In this document: in pieces, positions 1 through 9,338 of the stretch
How positions within the stretch are numbered: position 1 is the first letter of the stretch
Layout: the number at the start of each line of letters is the position of its first letter
NCBI RefSeq assembly: GCF_011064615.1
Contig: NZ_JAALJH010000072.1
Span: forward strand, 1 to 48,934
Direction of reading: 5' to 3'
Length of the DNA stretch: 48,934 bases
Source of the DNA: Aquisphaera insulae
GTDB taxonomy: Bacteria > Planctomycetota > Planctomycetia > Isosphaerales > Isosphaeraceae
The notes under the pieces: model-generated
Seen by the model: the letters and a program-made list of their open reading frames with translations, nothing else
Database searches by the model: none
What the model was told of the DNA's origin: nothing
Program-made: the position numbers and the translations under genes

Positions 1-21
1 TCGCTCCCAGCCCGGCGCAAG

Positions 22-108
22 CCGAGGCTTGCCGACGGGCCTCGTTCCCGCGCAACAAATCCCGGACAAGACGCCCGGGTCGTCCGGGCCAACTTTTCAT
101 CGCGCCAG
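22..108. repeat. Dispersed repeat, copy A
   Basis: About 87 bp that recur at 20713-20799 in the same orientation. The best-conserved core (31-108 against 20722-20799) shows only about seven or eight substitutions and no indels that I can see. On the minus strand both copies begin with CGCGATGA and end near CGTCGGCA. The sequence contains small inverted repeats, for example GCCCGG-GTCGT-CCGGGC around 73-89. At 20.8 kb the copy abuts an IS66 transposase remnant, so it may belong to a transposon end or a small non-autonomous element. No gene is supported in 1-181. Confidence 0.7.
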
Positions 109-181
109 GACGAGGCTCCTCTGGACAAGCTTCTCCCCGCACCCGCGTGAAAGCTCCGGGGGTCTGGGAGCCGGCGTGGGG

Positions 182-1216
182 TCAGGTCCCGCGTCGGGGG
201 GGATGGCACTCGTCGTGGAACGAGGGGCCGCTGAACCGGGCCTCGAAGGCGTGGAGCCCGAATTTCCGGGACAGGTCCTGGCAGACGCGGATGCCGCGGA
301 CGCTGTTCCCCTTCGGGTCCAGGAGGGGCGAATAGACGCCGATGCCCGCGACCCCGGGGACCACGGCGACGATCCCGCCGGAGACGCCGCTCTTGGCGGG
401 CAGGCCGGTCCGATAGGCCCATTCGCCCGCGAAGTCGTACATCCCGCAGGAGAGCATGATGCTCAGAACGTCCTTGACGTACTGCGGCTCGAGCGCGGTC
501 TCCCCGGTCAACGGGTTCTGGCCGCCGTTGGCCAGCGTCGCCCCCATGATCGCCAGGTCCCGGCAGGTGACCAGGATGGAGCATTGCTGGAAGTAAAGCT
601 CCAGGGACTCCTCGAAGCGGTCGCCGACCATGCCGAAGTTGCGCATCAGGTGGGCGATCGCGCGGTTGCGATGGCCGGTGATCCGCTCGGAGAGGAAGAC
701 GGCGTTGTCGATGTGGATGTCGCGGCCGGTGAAGCGGCGGAACATCGCGAGCAGCCGCTTGAACCGCTCGCCGGCGTCCGCCCCCTCGATCAGGTCCGTG
801 GTCGCGATCGCCCCGGCGTTGACCATCGGGTTGAAGGGCCGGTTCGTCGCCTCGTCGAGGACGATGGAGTTGAACGCCTCGCCGGTGGGCTCGACGCCGA
901 CCCTCCGGAGGACCTGGTCGCGGCCGTGATCCTGGATCGCCATGCCGAAGACGAACGGCTTGGAGATCGACTGGATGCTGAAGGGGCGGCCGGAGTCGCC
1001 GATCTCGAAGACCAGGCCGTCCGCGGTGGCCACGCTGATCCCGAACCACGAGGGGTCGGCCAGGGCCAGCTCGGGGATGTAGGTCGCGACCGCGCCGTCG
1101 AACAGGCCCGCATAGCTGCGGTGCAGCTCCTGGAGGGTTCTCCGGAAGGGGGCCGCGGCGGCCCGCATCTTGCCGATCAGGGGGTCGATCGCATCGGGGT
1201 CGGACTCGGCGTGCAT
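182..1216 (-). CDS. glsA: Glutaminase (glutaminase A family)
   Basis: A 344-residue glutaminase hydrolysing L-glutamine to glutamate and ammonia, probably cytoplasmic. It is a serine-dependent, beta-lactamase-like fold. The S-x-x-K catalytic motif is visible at residues 83-86 (SISK followed by PF), and the late KSGVSGG motif typical of the family lies in GLPAKSGVSGGI. NPMVNAGAI, near residue 130, is another family block. Length is slightly above the usual ~310 residues because of short N- and C-terminal extensions. The ATG at 1216 is preceded by a GAGAGGAG-type ribosome site about 10 nt upstream. It is the last gene of a minus-strand run after the ParA-like ATPase, with a 119-bp gap, so co-transcription is possible but not certain. 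I see no functional link between them. Confidence 0.93.
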   Translation of the reverse strand: MHAESDPDAIDPLIGKMRAAAAPFRRTLQELHRSYAGLFDGAVATYIPELALADPSWFGISVATADGLVFEIGDSGRPFSIQSISKPFVFGMAIQDHGRDQVLRRVGVEPTGEAFNSIVLDEATNRPFNPMVNAGAIATTDLIEGADAGERFKRLLAMFRRFTGRDIHIDNAVFLSERITGHRNRAIAHLMRNFGMVGDRFEESLELYFQQCSILVTCRDLAIMGATLANGGQNPLTGETALEPQYVKDVLSIMLSCGMYDFAGEWAYRTGLPAKSGVSGGIVAVVPGVAGIGVYSPLLDPKGNSVRGIRVCQDLSRKFGLHAFEARFSGPSFHDECHPPRRGT

Positions 1217-1335
1217 GATGGACCCGCTCCTCTCTTCACATCCGGCCGCGGTGCGGCCGTATCTTCCCTCGAATCTGGACTCGGCCGCGGGATTTCGGTT
1301 CGTCTCGGCATGGCTCGCGCGGACAGCGGGATCGG

Positions 1336-2103
1336 TCAGCCCAGCATGCGGGCGGCGACCTGGGCCAGCCCCTGGGTGATCGAGTGGGTCGGGTGGCGGA
1401 CGGCGAAGATGCTCTCGCTGGCCAGTCGTGCCATGTCGGCGTCCAGGGGGAGCATCCCGATGACCGGAGCCCTGAACGCCGACTCGGCCTGGACCCGGAG
1501 CCGATCCCAGTCGACGCCCGGGGGCACCTTGTTGATCAGGAGCTGGAGCGAGGCGACGTCGAGCTGCCTGGCCAGCTCGACCGTGACCGCGGTCCCCTGG
1601 AAGTCCTGGTTGTCCGGCCGCATGATCAGGAGCACGAAGTCGGCGATGGCGATCGAGAGCAGCGTCTCCTCGTTCACCCCCGGATGGGTGTCGATGAGGA
1701 GGAGATCCAAGTCCAGGGTGGCGATCAGCTCCCGGAGCCCATCGGTGAGCAGCCCGATGTCATATCCCTCGCGGAGGATCCTCGAGATCTCGCCGGGCTT
1801 GACGCTCGAGGGGATCAGGAAGATCCGCGTCCGGGGCTGGGCCAGGGCCACCTCGCCGAGCGCGGCGGTGACGTCGTGGGCCGCGTCACCCACCTTGCAC
1901 CGCCCCCAGAGATAGTCGTTGAGCGAGTGCCTGACCTGATTCACGTTGAGCCCGAAGATCACGTGGATCCCGGGCGAATGGATGTCGGTGTCGATGACGC
2001 CGATCCGCTTCCCCGCCCCGGCCAGGAGCGCGGCGAGGCTCGCCGTGACGTTCGATTTCCCCGTGCCGCCACGGAACGAGTGGATCGCGATGATCTTCCC
2101 CAT
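1336..2103 (-). CDS. MinD/ParA-family P-loop ATPase
   Basis: A 255-residue P-loop ATPase of the SIMIBI (MinD/ParA) class. The N-terminus has a deviant Walker A, RGGTGKSN, at residues 11-18. The position that is normally the signature lysine (KGGxGKT/S) is arginine here. The A' motif VIDTD lies at residues 37-41, and the switch II region LLLIDTHPG is around residues 135-142. Related proteins with SFRGGTGKS are known in several bacteria, so the Arg is probably a subfamily trait and not a defect. The C-terminal part (LINKVPPGVDW, then GMLPLDADMARL) follows the MinD pattern. There is no obvious C-terminal amphipathic membrane-targeting helix. It starts 72 bp after the FHA gene stop and is probably in the same transcript. 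A role in positioning, secretion or signalling is inference. Confidence 0.85.
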   Translation of the reverse strand: MGKIIAIHSFRGGTGKSNVTASLAALLAGAGKRIGVIDTDIHSPGIHVIFGLNVNQVRHSLNDYLWGRCKVGDAAHDVTAALGEVALAQPRTRIFLIPSSVKPGEISRILREGYDIGLLTDGLRELIATLDLDLLLIDTHPGVNEETLLSIAIADFVLLIMRPDNQDFQGTAVTVELARQLDVASLQLLINKVPPGVDWDRLRVQAESAFRAPVIGMLPLDADMARLASESIFAVRHPTHSITQGLAQVAARMLG

Positions 2104-2175
2104 TCGCAGACTCCTCGCCCCAGATCGTCCTGTCCCGTCCCGTACTCAATCGCCGCCGCCGCGCCCCGCCGGGCT

Positions 2176-2727
2176 TCACCTCGCCCGGCCCGGAGGGCCC
2201 GCGGGGCCATCCGTCCCCGACGATCCCAGGATCGGGAGCTCCCGCGTCGTCGTCTCGTGCACCGACCGCCGCAACCGGCCCAACTCGGCCTTCAGCTTCT
2301 TGAAGTAGGGATCGCCGATGATCTCGTCGACCTCCTGCATCATCCGCCCCTCGTCCAGCTTCATCGACGCGGCTCCGGGGGCCTCGTGCGCGAGGGTCGT
2401 CGCATTCGCCTCGCCGACCGCCGCGTCGGAGAACTTCACGTACGGGCCCGCCGGTCCGAGCCGGAAGATCAGGCCGTCGAGCAGCTTCAGGGTCCGGAAC
2501 TTCCGCGAGCTGCAGAGGATCCCCTGTTCGGATATCGAGGTCACATACCAATCACCCGAATCGAAGTGAATATACGCATGGGCCCTCGAGACATAGGGAG
2601 TCGACAGCACGACGTCGTTGTCCCAGGACCGGCCGATCCGCACCAGATGCCCCTGTTCGAACGCCCAGTATTGCAAGGGATGCGATTGCGGCGACTCCAG
2701 GAGGTACAGCGCGATGTGTTGGTTCAT
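2176..2727 (-). CDS. FHA domain protein
   Basis: A 183-residue protein with an N-terminal forkhead-associated (phosphothreonine-binding) domain, residues about 22-100. The diagnostic residues are present: G32-R33-S34, N37, and the S47-R48-x-H50 motif in VSRAHAYIHF. The C-terminal 80 residues contain a short helical stretch (EVDEIIGDPYFKKLKAELGRLRRSV) without a recognisable domain. The ATG at 2727 has only a weak purine-rich site upstream (GTGAGAG). It is the first gene of the minus-strand set followed by the ParA-like ATPase. FHA plus ParA/MinD neighbours suggest a phosphorylation-responsive scaffold, but no kinase is in view. The 286 bp upstream (2728-3013) contain no supported gene. Confidence 0.85.
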   Translation of the reverse strand: MNQHIALYLLESPQSHPLQYWAFEQGHLVRIGRSWDNDVVLSTPYVSRAHAYIHFDSGDWYVTSISEQGILCSSRKFRTLKLLDGLIFRLGPAGPYVKFSDAAVGEANATTLAHEAPGAASMKLDEGRMMQEVDEIIGDPYFKKLKAELGRLRRSVHETTTRELPILGSSGTDGPAGPPGRAR

Positions 2728-3013
2728 GCGTTCGAACTCTCACCCGCGACCCCGATTCGGCCAGGCGGCCCCGTCTGCCGCGCAGACCATCCTCCACGCC
2801 GGCATCGAGCCTGAGAATCGATCTGCGATACCACGCCGGTGCCTCGATCCGTGCAGTGGGTGCGCGAGCCTTGGGCGGCGAGAGCCTCCGCCTTCGCTGG
2901 AGGCCGCGATTCTCCCCGACGAGAATGACCTGGACGGCCGGAATTTGCAACTGGTATGCCAGCATCAATCGACCGCCCCGGGGGAGCCTGGGCCTGGTCG
3001 GACCCCGGTCCGT

Positions 3014-4072
3014 CTACACCCCCTGCGGATCGCGGGTCGAGGCGGTCGTCACCTTCGCCCCGGGGATCTCCGGTGGCGGCGGGGGCTCTCGCCGCGACCA
3101 GCGGCCGGCGAGGACGCCGCAGACGACCAGTTGGAGCGGGTGGTAGATCATGATCGGCAGCAGGATCAGGCCGAGGTCGGGGTTGAGCCCGAAGATCAGC
3201 GACGCCATCGGCACCCCCGAGGCCATCGTCTTCTTCGACCCGCAGAAGACCGCGGCGATCCGGTCCGCCTCGTCGAAGCGGAGCAGCCGGCAGGTGGCGG
3301 AGGTGGCCGTCAGGGCGATCGCCAGCAGCACCCCCGCCCCGGCAAGCGTGCCGAGGATCTCGCCCCAGCCTTGCTCGGTCCAGACGCCGCGCATCATCGA
3401 GTCGCAGAACGACGTGTAGACCAGCAGCAGGACGGTGCCGCGATCCACCCGGTTGATCGCCGGCTTGTGCCGCGCGGCCCAGCCGCCGAACCAGGGCCGC
3501 ACGAGCTGGCCGGCGATCAGCGGCAGGATCAGCCAGAGCACCAGGTCCAGGATGACTCCGCCCAGCGGGAGTCCGCCCCCTTCGGTCTCCAGGTAGCCCG
3601 AGATCCAGAGCGGCGTGACGACCACGCCCAGGAGCGACGAGAGCGTCGCGTTGAAGACGGCCGCCGCCACGTTGCCCCGGGCCGCGGCCGTCAGGGCGAC
3701 CGATGAGGAGACCGTCGACGGCAGCGCGCAGAGGTAGAAGAACCCCAGCCGCAGCCCTTCCGGCATGTGGCCCCCGACCGCGGCCAGGAGCCCGATCCCG
3801 AGCAGCGGGAAGAGCAGGAACGTACACGCCTGGACGGTCGCGTGGAGCGGCCATCGCAGCGTCCCCGCCCGGAGCGCGGCGAACGGCAGCGCCAGGCCGT
3901 GGAGGAAGAACACGAGCGACACGCCGAGCTTGGTGAGCAGCTCCGGGTGCATCCAGCCCCCGTCCGCCCCCGGCTCCGGGAAGAGCCAGGCGAGCCCGAC
4001 GGCCGCGGCCATGCCGACCAGGAACCAGTCGACGCGGCGGGCGACGGCCGAGGCGAATCGTGCGAATGTCAT
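3014..4072 (-). CDS. Bile acid:sodium symporter family transporter (SBF-like)
   Basis: A 352-residue integral membrane protein of the SBF-like (YfeH/Rch1) branch of the bile acid:sodium symporter superfamily. Repeated hydrophobic segments, about ten, cover most of the length. Family blocks include LGVSLVFFLHGLALP, ALPSTVSSSVALTAAARGN and FCGSKKTMASGVPMA, all typical of this branch. The substrate cannot be read from sequence, and members have been tied to organic anions, calcium homeostasis or ion resistance. The frame stays open upstream to 4654, but the part beyond 4072 is the opposite strand of the next gene. The ATG at 4072 has a GGGAGG site about 13 nt upstream and begins a normal MTFARFASAVARRVDWF start. 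The cytoplasmic tail ends with proline-rich and basic residues. It is divergently arranged with the Rpn-like gene. Confidence 0.88.
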   Translation of the reverse strand: MTFARFASAVARRVDWFLVGMAAAVGLAWLFPEPGADGGWMHPELLTKLGVSLVFFLHGLALPFAALRAGTLRWPLHATVQACTFLLFPLLGIGLLAAVGGHMPEGLRLGFFYLCALPSTVSSSVALTAAARGNVAAAVFNATLSSLLGVVVTPLWISGYLETEGGGLPLGGVILDLVLWLILPLIAGQLVRPWFGGWAARHKPAINRVDRGTVLLLVYTSFCDSMMRGVWTEQGWGEILGTLAGAGVLLAIALTATSATCRLLRFDEADRIAAVFCGSKKTMASGVPMASLIFGLNPDLGLILLPIMIYHPLQLVVCGVLAGRWSRREPPPPPEIPGAKVTTASTRDPQGV

Positions 4073-4270
4073 GGTCGATCCCGATCCTCCCGGCCCGCGA
4101 TCCGGCCGACCATTCGACGCGACGGCGCCCCGCCGACGCCCCGCGACGTCTCGACCCGAGAGACCATCGTACGGCTGGAGACGCCGCGACGGGAATGTCG
4201 ATGTTCTGAAACGAAGGGTCCGCAAGACGGACCGGGATGGCGAGTGCTCCGCGATGATGCGAGGGGGGCC

Positions 4271-5158
4271 GTGCACGACTACGACAGGAGCAGCAAGTGG
4301 CTGATCCAGCACCACGGCGGCGCCATCCTCCGGCTGGCCGGCGTGAGCGGCATCGTGCGATGGAAGGCCCTCCAGTCCGAGGTCGTCCAGCCCCGTGCCC
4401 TGCCCGACAGCCTGATCGCGGCGACCCTGGCCGGTGAAAGCGATCCCCGGATCTTCGTCCTGGAGATGGCGACGTATCCCGAGCCGCGGGTCGTCGAGCA
4501 GGCGATCCGCGACGCGGCCCTGGTCTACCTGGACCGCGGCGAGCTGCCCGAAGTCGTCGTCGTGGTCCTGAGCCCGAAGGGCCGCTACCGGGTGCCCCGC
4601 GAGGCGGAGGTCGTCAGCGGCTGGGGCCGGACGATCTGGAATCTCCGCTGGCATGTCGTCGAGCTCTGGACGATCCCGGCCGAGGACCTGCTAGCGGTGC
4701 CGGAGGTGGGCGCGGTTCCCTGGGCGTTGCTCGGACACATCGACGGTCCGCCCGAGCCGTTCTTCCGCCGCTGCCGCGAGCGGATCGATCTCGAGGCGCC
4801 AGCCGACGAGCACGAGAACCTGCTGGCGGTCTCGCAGATCCTGGCGCGGCTGCGATATGATGACGAGCGGCTCTTCCGGTTGCTTGGTGGAGAACAGGCC
4901 ATGCTCGAGCTACCGTTCCTGGACAAGTTCAAGGAAAAATGGGTACGCGAGGCGACCCATGAGAACCAGGTCCGCAACATCGTGGATTTCCTGACGGCCC
5001 GGTTCGGCTCAAGGGCGTCCTCGCTCCGATCGAAGCTGGCCGCGATCGATGACGAGGCGAAGCTGAGCGAGCTCGTGAAGGTCGCGGCGGTTTGCGAGAG
5101 CCTCAAGGACTTCCGAACCCATCTCCCCACCCCTTCCGGTCCGGGCAAGAAATCCTGA
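4271..5158 (+). CDS. Rpn/PD-(D/E)XK nuclease-family-like protein
   Basis: A 295-residue protein resembling the Rpn/transposase_31-like PD-(D/E)XK proteins common as paralogues in planctomycetes and cyanobacteria. The N-terminus (HDYDRSSKWLIQHHGGAILRL) has the family pattern of Asp-x-x-x-K-x-L-hydrophobic. The core strand DPRIFVLEMATYPEP, followed by a helix and VVVVVLSPKGRYRVP, matches the nuclease core. The E-x-A in place of the usual E-x-Q/K makes catalysis doubtful. The C-terminal half is charged and helical (LPFLDKFKEKWVREATHENQ, then SKLAAIDDEAKLSELVKVA), like the tail of this family. The frame is open further upstream, but GTG at 4271 directly follows GAGGGGGG and fits the protein pattern. 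It converges on the Lpt-like gene. Function may be recombination-related; this is inference. Confidence 0.65.
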   Translation: MHDYDRSSKWLIQHHGGAILRLAGVSGIVRWKALQSEVVQPRALPDSLIAATLAGESDPRIFVLEMATYPEPRVVEQAIRDAALVYLDRGELPEVVVVVLSPKGRYRVPREAEVVSGWGRTIWNLRWHVVELWTIPAEDLLAVPEVGAVPWALLGHIDGPPEPFFRRCRERIDLEAPADEHENLLAVSQILARLRYDDERLFRLLGGEQAMLELPFLDKFKEKWVREATHENQVRNIVDFLTARFGSRASSLRSKLAAIDDEAKLSELVKVAAVCESLKDFRTHLPTPSGPGKKS

Positions 5159-5275
5159 GAGTGGTCGTCTCGGAAAGCGCCCGAGTTCACCTCGACGACC
5201 GCGGTGCCATGGCCAGACGTCCCGCCTCCGCCCTCTCGGGCCGAGCCGGGCGTCTCTCGCCGACGGGCCGACCGC

Positions 5276-8200
5276 TCAGCGGCCGGTGAAGCCCCGCCGC
5301 TCGGGGTTGCTCTGCGGGAGCCGGTAGACCGGCTTCTTGGGCTTGGCGGGCTTGGCGTTGGGATCCGGCGGGGCGACCGGAGTCGGACGGGTGCCCGTCT
5401 TGCCGTCGACGAGCTGCATGTCCCGCGGGCCGATCAGGGCGACGTCGCCGGTCTTCGGGTTCACCCGGAGGGCCTGGGCGCCGGCCGGCGAGAACGACTG
5501 GCCGGTGCCGTCCTGCTTGACGATGACGACCTGGCGGCCCTCCTCGCCGGTGGCGTAGATCAGGTCATTCTGCGAATCATACGTGATCTGGTCGGCCTGG
5601 ATGGTCGAGTCCACGGTCCGGGCGTAGGCGTTCTCCCAGGCCTTGAGGAAGTTCCGGGCCGGGGCGTTGGCCGGCGAGCCCGGCGGAGGCGGCTCGGTGA
5701 CGACCCGCATCGTCTGCGAGGTCAGGAAGTAGGCGTCGTCGGGGAGCCGGTCGAAGTCGAGCGGGATCAGCTCATTGCGGACCCTGGCCCGGGCGGCTTG
5801 GATGTCGCCGAAGAACTCGGCGTGACGGGTCGCCACCTGGTCGTCGGACTTGCCGGTGCCGAAGCGGCCCTTCATCTCCTTGGTGAACTCGATCTTGGTC
5901 AGGACCAGCGGGCTGACGGCGGCCTTGTCGTCCTGGGCGGGCTTCGCACCCTGGGCGGGCTTCGCGCCGGCGGCGGCGGCCCGGTTCGCCGGGGCGGGCC
6001 TGGCGCCGGGCTTGTCGCCGGCCGGGCGAACGGTGTGGCCGCCGGCGATCACGCCCCCGCCGGCGGGCGCGGGCTGGAAGGCGGACTTGTTCTCTCGCTC
6101 GTGGAGCAGGACGATCCCCTTGCCGGGCACCTGGAAGTCGCCGGTGCGGCGGTCGTAGAGGATCCGATCGCCGGAGATCTTCTGGCGGCTCAGGAGGATG
6201 GGCCGGTTCTCGTCCACCTTGCGGCTGACGGCGACGGCCTTGCCCTGCATGTCGATGAAGGCGAGGTCCGGCTTCGGCTGCTTCTCCGCGGCGTCGTCGC
6301 CCCCCTGCCCCGGCCCGCCGACCGCGTCCTGTCCGGCCGACTGCTTCAGCTTGCCGATCTCGGCCAGGGGGATGGGCTGGTCCGTGTACGTGGTCATGAC
6401 GTCGTCGCAGCGGAGCTCTCCGTCTTCCATCAGGGCCCGCACGTCCTTGAAGAACCTGGCCCTCGCCGCCGGTCGGTTCTCGGCGTCGACGGTGCGGCCC
6501 TGGAAGAGCATCTTCTCGCCCCAGGTGATGATCAGCGGGACCTTGTCGGGGAGGACCTTGCCCGCCCGCATCCGGACCTTCGGCGGCGCCTGGGCCTTGT
6601 TCGCAGCCTCGCTGCCGTCGCCGGGCTCGCTCCGATCGGTGAGCATGCCGCGGTCGGTGAGCTGGATCAGCTTGCCCGCGCCGTAGACCCATGCCTCGTC
6701 GGTGACCTGGTTGACGCCGATGACGTTCCCCTCCACGGTCATGTCCTCGGTGATGACCAGGGCGCGGGGGCGGATGATCGCCTGGTCGCGGGCCTCCTTC
6801 GGGGTTCGCGGGTCCTCGTGGTAGAGGTTGAAGATGGCGCGGCCCGGGCCCTGGTTGCGGAGGATCAGGCACTCGCCGCGGGCGTCGGAGGCCTTCACCT
6901 TGCCCGGCGCCGGATCCTGGTGGAGGCGGACGCCGCCGAACATCCGGACGTCGCGGATCTCCTGGCCGGAGCCGGACCCGCCGGGGACGCCGATCCCGGA
7001 CGTCGAGGCCGTGGTCGTGGCGGCCGCCGTGGCCGTGGACTTCGAGGCGTCCGCGGGGGCGTCGGGATCGAGCAGGACCTTGGCCTCGACGGTGTCGGCG
7101 ATGGCGGTCATCGGGGGATCGGCGGGCTTGGCGGCATCCGCCTTCGGGGCGTCCTTGGCGGCGGGGTGGCCCGCGTCGGCGACGATCGTGTCCCGGGGCG
7201 CGGCGGAGCTCGGCGGCGCGGAGCCGCCCGACGGCGGCGGGGTCGTGCCCCGATCGTTGCGGATCGTCGGCCGGGTGAGCTCGTCGAAATCGACGTCGAG
7301 CCGCTTGCGGGCGGTGAGGAATCGGGACGGGGCGATCAGCCGGGCATTGCCGAGCGCGAGCAGGTGCTGGATCCGGAAGCCGGGGGACGACGCCGCGGCG
7401 GTCCCGCTCCCCTGCCCGGCCGCCCCGGCCGCATTCGGGGCCGCCGGCTTGGGGATCAGGCTGGCCACGATCGTGTCGGTCGCGTCGAGCGACGACTGCC
7501 GGAGCCGATCCTCGATGAAGGGTCGCCCCTTGACGATGATCTCGCGACGGGCGATCAGCTTGTCCGGTCCGAGCAGGTTCTTGATCTCCAGGCTGTCCTG
7601 CCAGCGCATGGTCCGCTCGGGGGGCGTATCCCCGACGACCACCTGCCCGGCTGCCGGGTACGGACGCGTCTCCAGGTAGCCGGGGCCGCGGGCGAAGAGG
7701 TTGGACGCCTCCATGCCGCCGGCCCCGTTGTCCCGGAGGGTGGCGTCCACCGCCCAGATCCGCGTGATCGACTGGGGCGTCCGCTTGACGCGGCCGTCCG
7801 CGGCCTTCGCGGTTTCCACGGCGTAGTCGATCTTCTCCACCTTCAGCCTGGAGGAGCCGGCGGCACCGGCTTCGGTCTTGCCGGGGCTGTCGCCGCGGAA
7901 GTAGGTCAGGCCCTCCTGGTCCGGTGCGGCGACCTTGTGGATCAGCTCGTTGCAGAGGATCTTCGCCCCCTGGGAGGGCAAATACAGCCAGACCGCGTGT
8001 CCGGTCGCCTTGACGCGTCGGAGCGTGAGGTCTCCGAAGACGCCGTCCTCGGTCCCGCCCCCGTCCTGCTGAGGGGCCGAGGCGGCGGGCGATCCGCCGG
8101 CCGGCTTCGCGGGCGGTGCTCCGGCGGCGGCCGCCTTCTCGGCCTGGACGAGGGTGAGGTCCAGGTTGTCCGAGTGCATCCGATCGGGCTCATCCGCGGG

Positions 8201-9238
8201 CTTGCCTCGGGTCACGGTGACGTTACGGCTGAAGTTGACGAGCGTGGGCCCCTGGGGCGACGGCGGGCCGACCTTCACCGCGGTGACCGGCCGGGGCATC
8301 TCCACCCGCATCGGCCCGTCGGAGCGGATGTCGAGCGGCGTGGGTTCCGCCGCGGGCCTGGCCGCCTTGCCGGCGGGGTCGACCTTGACCGTCGCCTCGA
8401 TTTGGCCGGGTTCGCCCTTCTTGGCCTCGGGGGCGGCCGGCATGACGCCGGTCTTGCTGACGTCCGTGAAGCTGACGTGCGGGTTCTTGAAGAGCCAGGC
8501 GGTCTGCGGTCCGTCGAAGCCGGTGGAGCGGGCCGTCGCGTTCGCGGCCGGGATCTTGGGCCGCAGGAGGATCTTCAGGCCGCCGTCCGCGCCCCCTTCG
8601 CTGGTGACGCGGGTGTCCCGGTCCACGATCAGGACGTCGGACTGGCTGGTGACCTGGAGCTTGTCGTCGTCGTAGTCCACGTGCGTGAGCGGGCCGATGA
8701 GCAGGTCGTCGCCGAGGTCGCCGGGCGTGCCCCGGTCGTCGCGAATGAGGACGTTCCCCTCCAGCCGGGCGAACTTGACCACCATCGCCTCGGAGTCCGC
8801 CTTGTTGTTGAATCCCAGCGGCTGGTTGAGTTCCAGCCGGGCGTGATCGGCGAGCACCGTCTTGGTGCTCTTGCCGTCGGCGGCCTTGAGGATGATGGCC
8901 ATCGGCGTCAGGTCGATCCGCTTGCCGTTGTACTTGACGCCATCCTCTTCCATGACGCGTTTGTAATGTTGGGAGAAGATCCAGAAGCCTCGGCCCGCAT
9001 AATAGTAGCGAAGGCCCAGGTCGTCCGCGGTCGTCCAGTGGCCCGGCCCGAAGGCCTCGAGGGCCAACCGGATGGCCTCCTTCTGGGACTTCGACGCCTG
9101 GAGGACGAAGGGGACCTCCTTGATCTTGCGGGCGGCGGTGAGCCGGCCCGCGACCAGGTCGAAGGCGCGCGAATAGCCCGAATAGGCCACCAGGAGGATG
9201 GCGAACACCGTCGTCAGCTTGAAGAGTTTCTTGAGCAC
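5276..9238 (-). CDS. Giant LptC/LptA (OstA)-like envelope protein
   Basis: A 1,320-residue membrane-anchored periplasmic protein. A single hydrophobic segment (LTTVFAILLVAYSGY, residues about 7-21) anchors the N-terminus, and the rest is soluble and beta-rich. Short units of the OstA/LptA type recur, such as FARLEGNVLIRDD, ITEDMTVEGNVIGV and, near the C-terminus, IQADQITYDSQNDLIYATGEEG. They are interrupted by low-complexity Pro/Ala/Gly-rich linkers. It follows kdsD and kdsC on the same strand, the position held by lptC-lptA in the E. coli kdsD-kdsC-lptC-lptA-lptB cluster. That supports a role in carrying lipopolysaccharide to the outer membrane. At seven times the length of LptA it is unusual. 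The start is uncertain: GTG at 9238 places the anchor at the N-terminus, and another in-frame GTG lies at 9289. No lptB is present downstream. Family assignment comes from pattern and context. Confidence 0.72.
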   Translation of the reverse strand: MLKKLFKLTTVFAILLVAYSGYSRAFDLVAGRLTAARKIKEVPFVLQASKSQKEAIRLALEAFGPGHWTTADDLGLRYYYAGRGFWIFSQHYKRVMEEDGVKYNGKRIDLTPMAIILKAADGKSTKTVLADHARLELNQPLGFNNKADSEAMVVKFARLEGNVLIRDDRGTPGDLGDDLLIGPLTHVDYDDDKLQVTSQSDVLIVDRDTRVTSEGGADGGLKILLRPKIPAANATARSTGFDGPQTAWLFKNPHVSFTDVSKTGVMPAAPEAKKGEPGQIEATVKVDPAGKAARPAAEPTPLDIRSDGPMRVEMPRPVTAVKVGPPSPQGPTLVNFSRNVTVTRGKPADEPDRMHSDNLDLTLVQAEKAAAAGAPPAKPAGGSPAASAPQQDGGGTEDGVFGDLTLRRVKATGHAVWLYLPSQGAKILCNELIHKVAAPDQEGLTYFRGDSPGKTEAGAAGSSRLKVEKIDYAVETAKAADGRVKRTPQSITRIWAVDATLRDNGAGGMEASNLFARGPGYLETRPYPAAGQVVVGDTPPERTMRWQDSLEIKNLLGPDKLIARREIIVKGRPFIEDRLRQSSLDATDTIVASLIPKPAAPNAAGAAGQGSGTAAASSPGFRIQHLLALGNARLIAPSRFLTARKRLDVDFDELTRPTIRNDRGTTPPPSGGSAPPSSAAPRDTIVADAGHPAAKDAPKADAAKPADPPMTAIADTVEAKVLLDPDAPADASKSTATAAATTTASTSGIGVPGGSGSGQEIRDVRMFGGVRLHQDPAPGKVKASDARGECLILRNQGPGRAIFNLYHEDPRTPKEARDQAIIRPRALVITEDMTVEGNVIGVNQVTDEAWVYGAGKLIQLTDRGMLTDRSEPGDGSEAANKAQAPPKVRMRAGKVLPDKVPLIITWGEKMLFQGRTVDAENRPAARARFFKDVRALMEDGELRCDDVMTTYTDQPIPLAEIGKLKQSAGQDAVGGPGQGGDDAAEKQPKPDLAFIDMQGKAVAVSRKVDENRPILLSRQKISGDRILYDRRTGDFQVPGKGIVLLHERENKSAFQPAPAGGGVIAGGHTVRPAGDKPGARPAPANRAAAAGAKPAQGAKPAQDDKAAVSPLVLTKIEFTKEMKGRFGTGKSDDQVATRHAEFFGDIQAARARVRNELIPLDFDRLPDDAYFLTSQTMRVVTEPPPPGSPANAPARNFLKAWENAYARTVDSTIQADQITYDSQNDLIYATGEEGRQVVIVKQDGTGQSFSPAGAQALRVNPKTGDVALIGPRDMQLVDGKTGTRPTPVAPPDPNAKPAKPKKPVYRLPQSNPERRGFTGR

Positions 9239-9338
9239 GTGACGGGTTCCAGGTCCGCGACGGCGGCCGCCGAGAGGCGGGGCGCCCACTGTTCATCCTG
9301 TGATTCCGGCCGGGGCCATCCCCGGTGATCGCTTCGGC

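Noticed and set aside
29..1915. Plus-strand frame of 628 codons over the glutaminase and ParA genes
   Set aside because: Spans two well-supported genes on the other strand and shows no domain.
4073..4654. N-terminal extension of the symporter frame
   Set aside because: The extension lies over the Rpn-like gene on the other strand and does not look like a membrane protein. ATG at 4072 has a ribosome site.
5204..9328. Plus-strand frame of 1,374 codons opposite the Lpt-like gene
   Set aside because: Composition is Gly/Arg/Asp/Leu shadow type. The minus strand has a membrane anchor, OstA-like units and operon context.
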